Assembly (NCBI GenBank): GCA_963691705.1
Contig: OY829538.1
Location: 29,718,836-29,782,835 of the forward strand
Source: Viola odorata
Lineage: Eukaryota > Streptophyta > Magnoliopsida > Malpighiales > Violaceae
Direction: 5' to 3'
DNA: 64,000 bases
The notes under the pieces are model-generated. The model saw only the letters and a program-made list of their open reading frames with translations. It searched no databases and was not told the DNA's origin. Positions 1 through 10,397 of this stretch are shown here, piece after piece. Numbering within the stretch: the first letter of the stretch is position 1; each line of letters opens with the position of its first letter. The translations under genes and the position numbers were made by a program.

Positions 1-32
1 GAAATTAACATGGAGTACCTTCTCTTTTACAG
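1..32 (+). other. End of last intron of the APS1 gene
   Basis: The bases up to the AG at 31-32 form a typical plant 3-prime splice site, with a T/C-rich stretch directly before the AG. The reading frame of the following exon supports this acceptor. Confidence 0.8.
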
Positions 33-149
33 ATCCTTAACACCGAGAACGTGCAAGAAGCGGCTCGTGAGACTGATGGGTATTTCATTAAAAGTGGGAT
101 TGTAACAGTAATCAAGGATGCCTTGATTCCAAGTGGAACCGTAATCTAG
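33..149 (+). CDS. APS1: ADP-glucose pyrophosphorylase small subunit, last exon
   Basis: This is the terminal coding exon of glucose-1-phosphate adenylyltransferase, small (catalytic) subunit, the plastid enzyme that makes ADP-glucose from glucose-1-phosphate and ATP and commits carbon to starch. A pyrimidine-rich intron end (TCTCTTTTACAG, to base 32) precedes 39 in-frame codons and a TAG stop at 147-149. The peptide contains [18 protein letters not shown] and then [13 protein letters not shown], the conserved C-terminal beta-helix end of this family; the small-subunit form is indicated by the [11 protein letters not shown] ending, whereas large subunits differ there. The upstream exons lie outside the window. 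No defect is visible in this exon. The family match is from recall of conserved plant sequences, not a search. It is the only host exon in the window that looks intact. Confidence 0.93.
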   Translation: MLNTENVQEAARETDGYFIKSGIVTVIKDALIPSGTVI

Positions 150-400
150 ATATTATCCATTCTACTTCCAAAGCCAAGTGAGGGTACTCTTCTCCTTACT
201 ATTTAGACCTAACAGTAAGTCTACTTCCACTTCTTCACGGCTCAAGTATTCGCAGTGCATGATGTCATGGTCTGGTGCATGATGTAATTATTAAGTAGAT
301 GAAGAGAGAGAATCCAAATGGTCATCTTGTAGGGGTCTTTTTACTGCAGGAATAAAAACTTTTGTTTCTATGGAATAAAATCTTCGTTCAATTCCTTCTA
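150..400 (+). other. 3-prime UTR / flank of APS1 with poly(A) signals
   Basis: Non-coding sequence directly downstream of the stop codon. AATAAA hexamers at 351-356 and 374-379 are plausible poly(A) signals. The true cleavage site cannot be seen from sequence alone. Confidence 0.55.
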
Positions 401-1771
401 GTCTTGTCTAGTATGTAAAAGAGAGTGCATGCTTAAGGTGCAACACTACTGGTACACATCTGGCTGTCAGCTCATTATCTTACTTTAAGCTAAGTTGTTG
501 GTAAAAATGGAGCTCAAGTTTGCTTGTTTTTGAGCAATCTTAAGAGTTGCATTTCAGGCATAGAGAATAGAGTCTTGTCAAGCATAACTGTAGAATGCCA
601 ATGATTTAAAAGAAAAGACTTGGCTTTATTTTCTAAGTCATTTTCAGAAATGAGTGCAGACGTACAATGGTCATAGGATGCACACTCATTAGCCTGGCAT
701 GTGCTGTCCGCTGTACCCCCGCGATCGGGTGGGTCAGAGGACTGGGACCACAATGTGGATTTCGGTACTGGCTGGTAAGCACCTAGAAAAGGTTTTCTAC
801 TTGTCCTGCCCCCTCTGAGGTTCTGTTCTTTTGAGTTATGATAAGATCAGAAGAGAGTGGTTAGCACATGGTGAATATAGGCATTCCACCCTGATAATAT
901 CAAGGAGGGGGGGATTAGGGTAAAACTAGAGGTTTAAGCTAATAAGTAGATAATTCAGAACTGTATGCTGTGTCAAGTTGAGACGCAAAAAATTAGGGAA
1001 GTGAAGCTTTTCGTAGGAGTTGCGCCTTGAAATTGCAGGGAAGCTTGAGATTCTTGCTTCTACAAGCATCAACCGGAAAGTCATTGATAACAACAAATGG
1101 GCTTTAAGCAAAGCTCAAAAAGCACGGTCCTGGATTTATTATGTTTTCTGCATTGTGAAACTTTACGAGTACAACTATGCAAGCTTGTGTATGATCATCG
1201 ATGAGTGTTTGCAATTTTTAATTAGCTGATTACTAGCTAGAAATACAATTGTTTTGCTTGTCATAAGTGGCTGTGGATCGGTCTTGTGGAGGCAAGGAAA
1301 CTAATTGGATAAAGTCAAATCACATTGGCAAAACTTGCATGGAAGACGACAAACACATGAACGGAATTAACGACATTTTATTTATGAGGGAGAATATTAA
1401 CTAAACCACTTATAAAGAGAGAACTAGTATTTTTTTTTAATTAGGAGATTAAAATGTCAAATCATTCATGTCCTGTATGGATTTTGTTTAGGTGGTCTCT
1501 ATCGCAAAGTCAAGCTATGCTAAGATTGTAATCAGCTTTAGGGCATCTCAAACTTAACAAAATTTATTTCCTTCAAGATTTGATGTAAGGGTCAAAACAG
1601 CTTTTGGAAGAAATATCAAATTTGAAGATTCTAATAAACGTAGTTTTAACCATTAGAACAGTTGTGACATAAATCGGAATATGTTTGGGAAGTAATCTCA
1701 AACAGACCCGATTCGAAGTTTAGGCTGCTGGGATTATTTGCTTCTGTCGTACACCTCGGGTTGGGCACTAG
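401..1771. other. Intergenic DNA, no recognised gene
   Basis: No coding region here can be assigned. A 69-codon open frame at 1020-1229 (+) begins MRLEIAGKLEILAS and has mixed, protein-like composition, but I recognise no family and see no flanking exon structure. It could be a gene fragment or chance. Confidence 0.4.
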
Positions 1772-1788
1772 TCCAGAGGATGCCTTAT
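1772..1788. repeat. TSD of LINE-A, left copy
   Basis: The 17-base word TCCAGAGGATGCCTTAT matches 8966-8982 with one mismatch. It abuts the (TTTA)n tail (reverse complement of a TAAA-rich 3-prime tail) of the minus-strand LINE, as expected for target-primed insertion. Confidence 0.75.
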
Positions 1789-1859
1789 TTATTTATTTAT
1801 TTTTGAAAGGGAGATATAATTGGATTAATTCAAATCTGCAAGTACAAAAAACGCAATCG

Positions 1860-4800
1860 CCTTAGGGCATTCTCCTATCCATACATTTCCTAAACCGGAA
1901 ATCAAAGCCAATTGGCCTAACTCATGCACTGGGATATTCGTAGTAGAAGCCAGACGAGCCACCTCCTCCAGCACCAATCCCGCATAGCTTAGTGGGAAAT
2001 CTCTGTTGGTTAGGGCTAGGATGTTCTGTAAGCAATCAGACTCAACTATAATCCTGGCACCTCCTATTGGCGAGCCTGCATTATAGCGTCTCTTAGCGCC
2101 AGTGCCTCCGCTGTTTGCACCTCAATTCTATGCGGAAGTAAATTGTTCCTGAGAACACCGTTTCACCCCTTGCATCTTGGACTATAAATTCCAAGCCAAT
2201 TCCCGTAGCCCCTATCGCTGCATCCGTGTTCACCTTTACCACCCCTGTATTCGGAGGCTGCCATTTCGAATCGACAGGTTGGGGATTCGGAGCAGCGAGC
2301 CTGTGCTGCGGACACCATGCCTCCTTGAAGTCAGATAACAATTTTCCGCCTCTAATAACAACCTCTTGGATTGATTCATCACACTGACGGAAGATCCTGT
2401 TGTTCCTCGATGTCCATAGGGACCAAAGGATGGAGATGAGCTTCTCTATATCCGATTCATCCTATGATGTACTTAGTCCGGTTAGCCAAGCCACCTAATT
2501 GTCTCCTTGTAGCCCCGGAACCCTATCCCATAAAGCAAACTTTCCCTACACATCCTTGCAAACGGGTAGGACAACAATAGATATGGGGTCGATTTAACCT
2601 CCTCATTGCAGCAGGGACACATAGGGTCCACCGATACACCTCTCCTTGCTAGGTTTACTCTGGTTAGGAGAGAACCACTACCCAGTCTCCACATGAAGTT
2701 TTTAAACTTTGGAGGGATAAATAGTCCCCACAAGAATTTCCACCAACCTCTATTGGAGTTCGGGCACTCGTGCGATGTTACTGATGTTAGACAGTGGTAT
2801 CCACTTCGGACTGAATACTTCTCATTTGTAGTTCCTTTCCACACAAGAGTATTATTCGCCTCACTCCAACTAAGCGGTAGGCTTAATATTGCTGATATTT
2901 CCTGTGGTAGAAAGAGTTGCTCCACTAGATCAGTCTTCCAGTACCTCCGTTCCCTATCAATAAGCTTAACCACTATTGCCTCCTCATCGAGGCCCGTAAT
3001 CGGCGCTGTGATCATCCCATTCACAATTGTTGGAATCCACGGAACTTTCCAAATCCGTATTCGCTCTCCATTCCCTACCCTCCAGAAGCATCCTTTATGG
3101 AGTACTGCTCTTCCTGCCAGAGTGCTACGCTAGACGTAATTAGGGCGAGAGCCCATTCCTACCTCTAGGAAATCTGAGTGGGGAAAGTACCACGTTTTTC
3201 AGATTTGAGAGAGTAGAGAGTTTGGGTATTTATGTAGCCGCTACCCTTACTTGGCTAGAAGCGCAAGATTAAACTCCCTGACTCTTCTAAACCCCAATCC
3301 CCCCACTTCCTTTGATGCACAGAGCTTTTCCCAAGACACCTAGTGCATCTTACGCTCCTCAAAATTCTCCCCCCACCAGAATCTTCTTGTCGCCTTTCTA
3401 TGTCCTCACAGATGGAGATTGGGATCTCAAAACAACTCATCATATACGTCGAAATGAACTGGATGACAGATTTGATTAGAACTTCCCGCCCTGCCTGGAA
3501 TAACTTTTTCTCTTTCCACCCCCTAGTCTTTTGCAAATCCTATCCCATATGGATGCGAACATCCATTTCTTAGCGCGACCAAAAGACACTGGAAGCCCCA
3601 AGTACCTGGCATGGGATTCCGTCTCCACCATTCCTAATCTTGCTTTCACCCGAATTCTGGCGTCTTGGCCTACGTTCTTGCTAAAGCAAACTTCTGATTT
3701 TTCTAGATTTATCTTCTGGCCAGAGGCTTCCTCATATTCCTTCAGAATGGAGTTGATGACTGCTGCCTCACTTTCCTCCGCTTTCGCAAAAATGAGGCTA
3801 CCATCCGCATAGAATAGATGGCTGACTTGTGGGCTGCTCGGACAGACCCTGTATCCATGTATGCTGTTAGTCGAGGCTGCCGTCTGAAGCATCGCTGAAA
3901 GGCCTTCAACACAAAGCACAAATAGGTATGGGGACAACGGATCTCCCTGCCGAAGGCCTCTTTCTAGATAGAAAGTAGGTCCCGGGATACCATTTATGAG
4001 GATGACGTAGGAAACCGTTGAGACACATCGCATCACCAAGGATGTCCATCTAGCTGAGAAACCCATGCGGGTCATGATTGCCTCCATAAAGTTCCACTCC
4101 ACTCTATCATAGGCCTTGCTCATATCTAGTTTGATGCTCATCCATCTTGGACCAGATCATTTTGTATTCATCCCATGGAAAATCTCCTGGGCTATCAGAG
4201 CATTGTCGGTAATGAGTATGCCCGAAACAAACACACTCTGATTCTCTGATACTATGCTTGGCAAGATTTGTTTCAGGCGGTTCGCAAGGACTTTGGTTAG
4301 TAGTTTGAAGACGACATTACACAAGCTAATCGGGGGAAACTTGGATCATTTTGAAGGGTTGGCTACTTTTGGAATAAGGGTGATAAATGTATGATTGAGA
4401 TAGCCAGGGTCTTCCCCATCATTCAGGATTCCAAGTACCACTTTACAAACAGGATTTTCTAAAAAAGACCAAATTTTTTGAAAAAATAGCGGAGACATTC
4501 TGTCTGGCCCGGGGGCCTTTGTGCGATGCATCTGTTTTAGAGCTTTAAAAACTTCATTTTTTATAAAAACCCGAACAAGATTGAAATTCATTGAATGGGA
4601 AACACAGGGGGTTATGGTTTGTAGGACATTTGAGGATAGGTGACTTCCTCCAGAAGAGAATAGAAACTTATAATATTCTAGGAATATCCCCTCTACCTCA
4701 TCTCGAGACTCCCTCCACCTACCCGACTCATCTTGGATTCTCTCAATTGTATTCTTCTTCTTACGTTGCGAAGCTCGAGCATGGAAGAATTTTGTGTTCT

Positions 4801-5863
4801 TGTCTCCCTATTCGAACCACAGGACTCGTGACCGTTGTTTCCACATCACCTCCTCTCGATGGATAAGTTCCTCAACTTCCTTTCCAACATTCTCAATCTC
4901 ATCGAGGGTGGAGTCTGAGACTGGTTGATTTTGGAGCCATCCCAACTGCTTTCATTTCAGAACAATGGACCTGTGCACGTTACCAAAGACCTCCTTGCTC
5001 CAACGCGACAACTCTACCCCGCAATATACTAAGCGTTTATCTAATGAGTCCCCATTCTCCTGGAGCTTTCCCCCACTCCACATCCCTTTAACAAAGTCGA
5101 AACATGACTCTTCCAGCAGCCAGGCCGCCTCGAACCGAAACACTTTCCCTCTCGACGGTCTGTCAACTGTAGGGGACAACTAAATCAGAATAGGGCAATG
5201 ATCAGATCCGAATCGGGGGAGGTGTTTAATAGTGGCGTCGGGAAAATAACTCATCCACTCTCATTTGCCATCCCTTTATCCAGTCTCTCCATGATAGTGC
5301 CATTGCCCATTTAGTTGTCACACCAGGTAAATTTGGGCCCCGAAAAATCTAGATCTATAAGATCACAATAGTCTAGTGCACACCGAAATGCATCCATATC
5401 ATTGAACTGTCTTTCCATGCTACCTAGTTTCTCATGTCCCCATATGACTTCATTAAAGTCCCCGACATAGAGCCACAGGAGTGAACTCTTATCCCTTATA
5501 CTTCTAATCATATCCTATGTCTTGTGTTTTGGCCATAGATGCCAGTAAATCTCCAAGGGGGGCCGTTTGTCAGGCCATGCAATAGTTCAATATCAATACA
5601 ATGGGCATCACTACGCAAGACATTTACGAAAATATCATTTCTACACAGCAAGGTCAGTCCTCCTCTCCTAGTGTCACCCTCACAATCAATAACAAGAACA
5701 TAAGGAAAAGACCATTTATTATTGAACTTTTGAAATTCTTTCGCGTACAGTTTTATTTCAGACAGAAAAATTAAATTTGGGAGCTCTAAACCTAATAACT
5801 TCGAGAAGTTTGCACTCACCTGAGGGTTCCCAAGCCCTGGCAGTTCTAAAATAGGAGACTCAT
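1860..5863 (-). pseudogene. LINE-A ORF2 (endonuclease-RT-RNase H), broken
   Basis: Read on the minus strand. An APE-type endonuclease region spans about 5915-5200, with VGDFNEVIWGHEK and later FSGPKFTW. Next come the linker and fingers (TKAPGPDRMSPLFFQKIW near 4500), the reverse-transcriptase core (KLDMSKAYDRVEW near 4130; RGLRQGDPLSPYLF near 3950) and a zf-RVT domain (CPCCNEEVKSTPYLLLSYPF near 2560-2620). The RNase H region (VNTDAAIGATG near 2220) closes it. The frame is lost many times. The catalytic FYADD motif reads FYADG near 3800, so one metal-binding Asp is gone. The start is the ATG at 5863-5861, which overlaps the ORF1 stop. This copy cannot encode a working protein. Confidence 0.85.
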
Positions 5864-6555
5864 GGCTCTGGGCGGGGTTGCTCCGCAACCGTCGCCGGAC
5901 TAGTAACTTCATCCTCATCCCAATGCACTATTTTCTCCTTCTTACGCAAAGCGAATATCGGATCCCCATGAGTTTCATTCTCCTGGTCTCCCATTCCCCT
6001 CTTCAGCGAAAAGCGACACCGAGGCATATCACTGTTATACCCCTTGTTCTGAGCTAAAGGGATCACAAGTCTCCGCACACTCTTTCGAGCTATGCGAATT
6101 AATCTGGCACCACGAGCCACCATTCTCCAGTCCCGTCCCGACACCATGTCCTCATGCCTCTATGCCCCCTGAATTAGTTCCGCAGCATTGAGATCGCTCT
6201 CTGTGTCTGTAGAGTCTGACGAAAGAGAGCTAGAAAATTCTAGGTTATCCTCCGGATCTTCCTTCTCCTCCTCGTCCGCTGCTCCTCCATTTAAAATATC
6301 TAGTCTCGGTCCATAAGATGCCTGGCCCATGTCTTGGGCCTGTCTCATTTTTTGGCCCAATGCTGCCCCAGTCCAGCCCACCTGCAACCAAGGCTGCATT
6401 CTGGACCGAGTGCCGCCCAACAGGCCACCTCCACCTAGCCAACCCAATCCAAGCCCATGATTGCATGGCCCACTCTCATTTAAACCAGCCCTTTCTTCTA
6501 TATGGGCCCACGGCCCACCAACCCCACCATCTTCCCGCAGCGACCACCAGTCCAT
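5860..6555 (-). pseudogene. LINE-A ORF1, C-terminal part
   Basis: Open stretches at 6555-6160 and 6147-5860 on the minus strand encode the acidic, Gly/Trp-rich C-terminal part of a plant LINE ORF1 protein (an RNA-binding chaperone that coats the element RNA). They end in VAEQPRPEP, which parallels VAEQPRLET at the end of ORF1 in LINE-C. One stop codon separates the two stretches. The N-terminal DUF4283 domain and zinc knuckle are not seen. The assignment rests on position and on similarity to LINE-C; alone the sequence is low in complexity. Confidence 0.6.
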
Positions 6556-6758
6556 CCTCCATGGCTAAGTGGGCTCGCCTGCCCCACGGCCCCATGCCCT
6601 ATCCTTGCTGCAACATCGCAGCCTATTCCAACCACATCCTTATTTTTCTCTACCACGTCCAAGGCCTTCTTTCCACGTCAACCAAAAGCCATAGCCCCCT
6701 CCCTATTTTCCTCTGCCATAAATTCCTTAACATGTCCACTAGCATACTCCAAAATTAA

Positions 6759-6767
6759 TAAATTTAA
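6759..6767. repeat. TSD of Pack-MULE, left copy
   Basis: TAAATTTAA occurs directly before GGGTCAATAG and again at 8195-8203 directly after CTATTGACCC. Nine bases is the diagnostic TSD length of Mutator-like elements. Confidence 0.88.
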
Positions 6768-7085
6768 GGGTCAATAGTGTTTTGACCCCCTGAACTATCG
6801 CGAAAAACAAGACACCTCCCTGGACTAAAAAAATTCAAAAGGAGGTCCCTGAACTAAAAGTCAATGAAATGCAGGCCCCTACCGTCAGTCAAACTAACTT
6901 TCTGTTAATTTTGACCGACTGTTGCCAGTTTCTTGCAACCGGCTAGCAAGATGATTTAATTTTTTACTTTCAGCATTTTCATTTTCTTTCTTTTCTTTCT
7001 TTTCTTTCTTTCTTTTTTCAACTTCTGACAACCTCTTCTTTCTTTCAATTTCTTTCTTTCGTTTTTCTTTCTTATTTCTTATTTT
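6768..7085 (+). repeat. Left terminal inverted repeat of Pack-MULE
   Basis: Pairs with 7880-8194. The outer ~190 bases are highly similar and the inner part is a CTTT-rich stretch, so the inner limit is approximate. This class of long TIR in Mutator-like elements often holds the promoter. Confidence 0.8.
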
Positions 7086-7470
7086 TTTATCCTTAATTTC
7101 TTTCATTTCCAGCATTTTCATTTCTTATTTTTTAATTTTTTAATTTTTTTTCTTGATTTAGTCTCCTGCAATTTTTGCCTGCAATTCTCTAGAAAACCCA
7201 CCACATGTTTAAAAAGCCCAGACAACAACAAATTCAATTCAAACAACAAAATGCAGCAGCAAAACACAATTTTCCATAACTCCAAATTGAAAATTACAAT
7301 AACACAAACAATATATGGGTTCCAACCAGAATTTCAAAACCCATCCATCATCAGTATATTCTCAACTATCAGTAAAAAATATTCGTATAAAAAATGAAAA
7401 AGAAAAATGAAAAAAGATAAAGAGAAAAAGGAAATAACTCAAAAAGAAAAAAGAAAAGAAAGAAAGAAGG

Positions 7471-7650
7471 ATTAGCGCAATTTCGGAGGTGCGGCGGCAT
7501 AATGCTTCCTGGAGGGGATTCCAGCCGGCAGCGTTTTGCAAAGACACGTCAGCACCGGCGGCGGCGAGAGTACGGGCGGAGAAGGTGTCTTTCAAGCGGA
7601 CGCTGAGGTGGAGAAGGTGACGAAGATGATGAGCGTGGTGGCAGGCGAGA
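7471..7650 (-). pseudogene. Captured ankyrin-repeat protein fragment (ANKRD13-like)
   Basis: The minus strand reads LHLSVRLKDTFSART, then LAAAGADVSLQNAAGWNPLQ and EALCRRTSEIALIL. This is the ankyrin-repeat stretch typical of plant ANKRD13 / GPCR-chaperone family proteins: TPLHLAVRL-type helix, AGADVSLQNAAGWN turn, QEALCRR helix. Only about 50-60 codons are kept. The open frame runs into T-rich low-complexity sequence at both ends, so the native start, the second half of the ankyrin block and the GPCR-chaperone domain are absent. GC content is much higher than in the flanking TIR sequence, as expected for a captured exon. The family assignment is from recall; no parent gene is in the window. 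No introns are visible in this short piece. Confidence 0.78.
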
Positions 7651-7879
7651 TCGATCCATATATTTAGATCTAGATCTAAAACAAGGTAAAAAGATGATGA
7701 AGATGTTTTTTTTTTTAAGGGAGGATGATGAAGATGTTGGATGGAGTAGAGGAGAAAGAAATGGAGGTGGTTGTTGATGCAGATGTAAAAAGAAAGAAAG
7801 AAAAACGAAAGAAAAGAAGAGAGGATGATGATGAAGGGGAGGAAAAAAATGGAAAAGGAAAATAAAAAAAGGTAACCGG

Positions 7880-8194
7880 AAGGAAAAATCAAAGGTTGAA
7901 AAAGCAAATGAAAGAAAGAAAATGAAAGAAAGAATAGGTTGTCAGAAGTTGGAAAAAAAATAAAGAAAAGAAAGAAAATAAAAGAAAGAAAAGAAAGAAA
8001 ATGAAAATGGTCTTGCTAGCCGGTTGCAAGAAACTGGCTGGAGACAGTCAAAACTAACGGAAAGTTAGTTTGACTAACGGTAGGGGTCTGCATTTCATTG
8101 ACCTTTAGTTCAGGGACCTCCTTTTGAATTTTTTTAGTCCAGGGAGGTGTCTTGCTTTTCGCGATAGTTCAGGGGGTCAAAACACTATTGACCC
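7880..8194 (-). repeat. Right terminal inverted repeat of Pack-MULE
   Basis: Reverse complement of 6768-7085 with scattered substitutions. It ends CTATTGACCC immediately before the second TSD copy at 8195-8203. Confidence 0.8.
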
Positions 8195-8203
8195 TAAATT
8201 TAA

Positions 8204-8965
8204 TTGTTTTTCAAAGTCAACCAACTCTAACTCACCTTCCTGTATAAGCTCTATTAATTGGTCCAGTAAGGGCGCCATTCGATTTGCAAGCATCCTTGGC
8301 TTCGAGCTATTTACTGATTCAACGTCGCTAACTGATTTACCTGAGCGGATTACTTTTTCTATGGGACGATTTTCTATTCTCTTAAGGAGGAAGTGGGTGA
8401 AAATTAAGCAAAGTGGTAGAAAAAAAGAAAAGATTTGGGGTTGAAAACGCAGGGAGAATGATTTACCGTCCTGGGTTATGCGATGATGATTTATAGGAGA
8501 CATCCGATCACTAAAATAAAACAAAATAGTGGAAGTGTTGGTGTAGGAGATTGCTTAGAAAATTAAAATTAAAATTTAATTTTGATTTAAAAAAAAAAAA
8601 TGCTACAAGATCAACACTATGGGGTTTGAACTTGATTTACAATAGGAAACGGCAATTCAATTTTAAAAACAGCTATGAAATCAAATCCTGAACAACTAGA
8701 TCACCTAAATTAATTTTCTAGGGATAAGACAGTGATTTTAAATAGATTTAGAAGATAACAATTCAAAATGTGATGAAATGAAAGACTTACAGGAAGTCAC
8801 TGAAATGATGAGGAAAACTTCTACCACTTAGATTGAAAGATCGAGATGATGACTCGAATTGAAATCTCCAAGTTGAAAGGATTTTTTTTCCCGTAATTTT
8901 CCGCATAGATATTTTGATCAAAAGTATTATGTGAAATCTTCGATTTTTTTAGTTAGAGAAAAAAT
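8204..8965 (-). other. 5-prime part of LINE-A (weakly supported)
   Basis: This stretch lies between the MULE and the right LINE TSD. On the minus strand an open frame reads CLIFTHFLLKRIENRPIEK, which loosely parallels NLLFTRYLLKRKDKTK at the start of the LINE-C ORF1 region. Near 8790, CTTCCTGTAAGTCT echoes CTTCTTGTAAGTCT in the LINE-C leader. Both similarities are short. The main argument is its position inside the 17-bp TSD pair. Confidence 0.4.
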
Positions 8966-8982
8966 TCCAGAAGATGCCTTAT
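8966..8982. repeat. TSD of LINE-A, right copy
   Basis: TCCAGAAGATGCCTTAT matches 1772-1788 at 16 of 17 bases. It marks the 5-prime end of the minus-strand LINE. Confidence 0.72.
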
Positions 8983-10397
8983 GAACATGCGTGAATATGA
9001 ATTAAGCGTGAATGAAGTGCTTTTTACATGGAAAAAAAAACTAATATTACTCTTATTCTATGATTAATGTGCTTATGGACCAGGTGGCCGGGTTCGCGGT
9101 GCCATACCACGTGGAAGATTGATCATCGGCTCAGGCTCAGGCTCAGGTACCGGAATTATCCTTACACTTCGGTGGAGCAGACTTCCTGCCATTGGATTTA
9201 AGTAACTGGCCCCAAAGATCAAATTAAATCAAAATAAAAAACTTATAGTTTAGGCGTTCAAACTTCAAGGTATGTAAATATGGTCATCGCTCGGGATTGA
9301 AGAAGTAAATACATCATTAGGGTAAGGTTTTTAGCTCATCCGTTTCTAACATACATGATTTTTTCCCCTTGTTATATACATGCGTTGCACATGAACATGC
9401 TATAAAAAATATTTATATTTTATAATGATGGATCTAGAAATTTATCTCAATAAAAATAATATTTTATCTAATATCCGAGTAGCAAAACACCATTAAAAGA
9501 TCATTTTTTATTTTTTATTTAATTAAATTGGTTATATATTTTTTAGCGGTCTCACTAAGAGCAATATTTTATCTAATGTCCCGTAGCAAAACACCATTGA
9601 AAGATCATTTTTATTTTTTATTTAATTAAATTGTTTATATATTTTTTACACTGGTAATTAATGTAAAAAAATTAGCAAAAAATTATAAAATTTGGAAAAA
9701 AAATGGTAGGACCTTAGAGAATGAAAAAATATTTATTTAAAATTTATTTTTGATTTTTTTGATTTAACTATTATTTAAATTTTCTAATTTTTTTATTACA
9801 TTTTCTTTCAAATTTGCATAATTTTTCTACCATTTGATTTGAATTTTTAATAATCACAAAAGTTGAAACTTGCAACTTTTAGAAACCTGTAGGGTTTACA
9901 TCAAAAACTTTTAAACTATAGGAATCAAAGTATAATATATTGTAAATTATAAGAATATTTTACGTAGTTTGCCTTTTAAAACAGCATAGAGATTTTTCAT
10001 TTAAAATAATATAAATTGAAATAGTTTATTTTTATAATAAGTTCGTATTATAAACTATGTACCAATATGTGGATGGTGTGGATGATTTGACACTCTCAAC
10101 CCTTTGGCAAAAGATTAGAAGATCAATTTTTGTGTATGGAGAAATTTTCAATTGTGTGCACGTCGCTTTTAATGAGCCAGTGAAAAAAATTATTATTAAT
10201 CCACAAAATTTAAGGATACAAAATTAAAATACATAGTTAGTTTTCCAAGCATGTAATATTACAAGTAACTAAAATTAAAAATATAATTAGTTAATTTAAA
10301 TTATAATCATAATTTGCAATTAACAAACTAATTTTAGAAACATTATTAATAAAAAATAGAATATATAATAATTTAATGCAGATATATTAATGATAAA
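8983..10397. other. AT-rich spacer, no gene seen
   Basis: Very AT-rich, with many short A/T runs and a GGCTCA triplicate near 9130. No open frame resembles a known family. The only clear structure is the duplicated segment listed at 9457-9650. Confidence 0.5.
9457..9650. repeat. Tandem duplication, ~105-bp period
   Basis: AATATTTTATCTAAT at 9458 recurs at 9563, followed in both places by CCG.GTAGCAAAACACCATT, an A/T run and TTTAATTAAATTG. The copies differ at several sites, so the duplication is not recent. Confidence 0.75.

Larger units (their letters stand above)
6768..8194. mobile_element. Mutator-like element (Pack-MULE), 1.43 kb, nested in LINE-A
   Basis: Both ends carry long terminal inverted repeats starting GGGTCAATAGTGTTTTGACC. 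The first ~190 bases of each end match with only scattered mismatches, and the similarity continues through the (CTTT)-rich stretch to about 7085 on the left and 7880 on the right. A 9-bp TSD (TAAATTTAA) flanks the element. There is no transposase, so it is non-autonomous. Between the repeats lies a GC-rich segment (about 7471-7650) coding, on the minus strand, for part of an ankyrin-repeat protein, surrounded by GA-rich sequence. Long TIRs, a 9-bp TSD and a captured host exon together define a Pack-MULE. Its target is LINE-A, so it is younger than that LINE. Confidence 0.88.
1789..8965 (-). mobile_element. LINE-A, degraded L1-type non-LTR retrotransposon
   Basis: A minus-strand LINE framed by a 17-bp duplication (1772-1788 and 8966-8982, one mismatch). 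On the minus strand it carries the end of ORF1, then ORF2 with endonuclease, reverse transcriptase, zf-RVT and RNase H regions, and ends in a TAAA-rich tail. It is related along much of its length to LINE-C at 35905-41949, including the ORF1/ORF2 junction and the 3-prime end (AGGCGATNGCG followed by a T-rich stretch). It is broken by stops and frameshifts and interrupted by the Pack-MULE at 6768-8194; without that insert it measures about 5.7 kb. The coding part of ORF1 that should hold the DUF4283 domain is not recognisable, so an internal deletion in addition to the MULE insertion is likely. Confidence 0.8.

Noticed and set aside
1020..1229. 69-codon open frame (+) near the APS1 flank
   Set aside because: No recognised family, no splice or promoter context; kept only as a note under the intergenic entry.
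6894..7121. Lys/Glu-rich frame (-)
   Set aside because: Low-complexity CTTT-rich part of the Pack-MULE TIR, mirrored at the other end; not a gene.
7700..7910. Phe/Leu/Ser-rich upstream part of the frame containing the ankyrin fragment
   Set aside because: Low-complexity GA-rich DNA read on the opposite strand; not treated as a signal peptide or membrane segment of the captured gene.
9073..9210. Frame with Gly-Ser repeats (GSGSGSG)
   Set aside because: Caused by a GGCTCA microsatellite; no family match and no gene context.
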